Below are positions 63,449-64,000 of a stretch of DNA of 64,000 nt, in pieces. The notes beneath the pieces were generated by a model. That model saw only the letters and a list, made by a program, of their open reading frames with translations, ran no database searches and had not been told where the DNA came from. The stretch comes from Sphingomonas sp. Ag1 (GTDB taxonomy: Bacteria; Pseudomonadota; Alphaproteobacteria; Sphingomonadales; Sphingomonadaceae): the NCBI RefSeq assembly GCF_000980895.1, contig NZ_LAZX01000089.1, forward strand, positions 91,261-155,260. Reading direction: 5' to 3'. Position numbers and translations under genes: made by a program. The stretch's first letter is position 1. Each line of letters begins with the position of its first letter.

Positions 63449-63606
63449 GGGACGTTATTATCATTAAATGGGACGTTACCGGACATGAAGAGTAGTTATA
63501 TTTGGAAGTCGTGATTTAGTTGGTGATAACGTCCGTTTGTCACGGAGATAAATCTAGGGCGTCCCTTTTTTAACCTCAAGATTCGCGAACAACGTCCGTC
63601 TGTTCA
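63449..63606. repeat. Array of GGACGTTA motifs in both orientations upstream of the recombinase operon
   Basis: GGGACGTTA occurs at 63449-63457 and 63470-63478 (21-bp spacing). The reverse complement core occurs as TAACGTCC at 63527-63534 and AACGTCC at 63591-63597; these last two share a longer match, AACGTCCGTTTGTCA and AACGTCCGTCTGTTCA. A GGGCGTCCC lies between, at 63557-63565. The DNA around is AT-rich. It looks like recombinase arm sites or an operator array. Confidence 0.6.
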
Positions 63607-63979
63607 GGTCATCCTGAGGCCGGCATCGTGAATCTCAGCGCTTCCTCAGAAAGGCGGCGGTCAAGCGCTGCCTCGATAAATAACGGCTGATTAGAATCGC
63701 CTGCGTCTAAGGTCCGAGTCGTGTCTGCCCCCGCAAGGACGGAGCTCTGAGCGGCTTTCCGCTTTGTTGAGCATCAAGGAGGTGGGCGCTGACGTGTGCC
63801 AGTGGGCAGCCTGGCCCCGAGTTGAAGTGCCGTGTGGCACATCGCGGCGAAGGATCGGGCCGGGAGCGTCGCCCATTGGGGTCGCCGGCGGGCATGTCAG
63901 TTGGTACGTGCCGATCCCTAGGGAAGTCTTTCATCAACTGCCGGGAGCGACTGCATCGCACTCAAATCCGTTGCCAGGG
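63607..63979. other. Region beyond the recombinase operon, no supportable gene
   Basis: GC-rich, with overlapping 60-85-residue frames on both strands and no recognisable product. A 72-codon plus-strand frame (ATG 63764) is the best candidate but has no family support. Confidence 0.4.
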
Positions 63980-64000
63980 TGAACCGCCCCGGGTTTGTCG
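63980..64000 (+). mobile_element. Possible start of an insertion sequence at the window edge
   Basis: The last 21 bases begin TGAACCGCCCCGGGTTTGTC, a wording I associate with the terminal inverted repeat of some IS3-family elements. Only the edge is visible. Confidence 0.35.

Noticed and set aside
1..64000. CRISPR arrays or rRNA genes
   Set aside because: No regularly spaced direct repeats and no rRNA-like sequence were seen anywhere in the window.

Overview
The window is GC-rich DNA from an alphaproteobacterium, most likely a sphingomonad (Sphingomonadales). The grounds are a Coq4-type ubiquinone protein, a 45-residue aa3-oxidase subunit IV, a split three-gene proton-translocating transhydrogenase, a B3 metallo-beta-lactamase with Glu at the first metal ligand (a variant recalled from Sphingobium), a MucR-type regulator, FNR/FnrN-type regulators and several TonB-dependent receptors. 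No rRNA or CRISPR array was found; there are three tRNAs (Val-TAC and two identical Arg-ACG).

Region 1 (1-31.6 kb) looks like core chromosome. It holds a cold-shock gene, coq4, a HAD hydrolase, the B3 beta-lactamase, an NtrC-like response regulator, oxidase subunit IV followed by pntAa-pntAb-pntB, a winged-helix regulator, a radical SAM protein, a phospholipase D-like protein, a glycosyltransferase/flippase pair and small envelope proteins. From 18.2 to 30.9 kb runs a low-oxygen block: hemN, an FNR-type regulator, cydDC, cydABX, a second FNR-type regulator, an unknown 181-residue gene, a UbiM-like ubiquinone hydroxylase and a fatty-acid-hydroxylase-like membrane protein. I find four good FNR-box palindromes (TTGAC/T-N4-A/GTCAA) placed so that they serve six transcription units of this block. 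It therefore reads as one FNR regulon for microaerobic haem, quinone and cytochrome bd synthesis.

Region 2 (about 31.6-37.7 kb) is mosaic. It has a bile-salt-hydrolase-type Ntn hydrolase resembling Gram-positive enzymes, a 20-bp perfect hairpin, a frameshifted arsenite-permease remnant, an AT-rich islet, a tyrosine recombinase cut off before its catalytic C-terminus, a Mop-type molybdate-binding protein and a truncated serine hydrolase.

Region 3 (37.7-49.2 kb) carries, after a ClC antiporter and an IS5 transposase remnant, the most interesting system: a probable thiocyanate hydrolase cluster. A TonB-dependent receptor precedes a fused beta-alpha subunit, the cobalt-site gamma subunit (CTLCSC claw, His-rich N-terminus), a P15K-like activator and a HupE/UreJ-type metal permease. 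Then come an unknown 103-residue protein, a TSUP anion exporter, an Amt ammonium channel and an ArsB/NhaD-type anion permease. My reading is: import cobalt, hydrolyse SCN- to COS and ammonia, then handle the nitrogen and sulfur products.

Region 4 (49.2-64 kb) is accessory. It includes a MucR relative without its zinc cysteines, a GNAT enzyme, a BLUF photoreceptor, small secreted proteins (one apparently frameshifted) and a ZnuD-type zinc receptor behind a Zur-like operator. It ends with a five-gene overlapping minus-strand operon of two large recombinase-like proteins, two small coiled-coil/HTH proteins and a RecD2-like helicase interrupted at a run of eight C. Upstream of that operon lies an array of GGACGTTA motifs in both orientations. 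The last bases may be the start of an insertion sequence.
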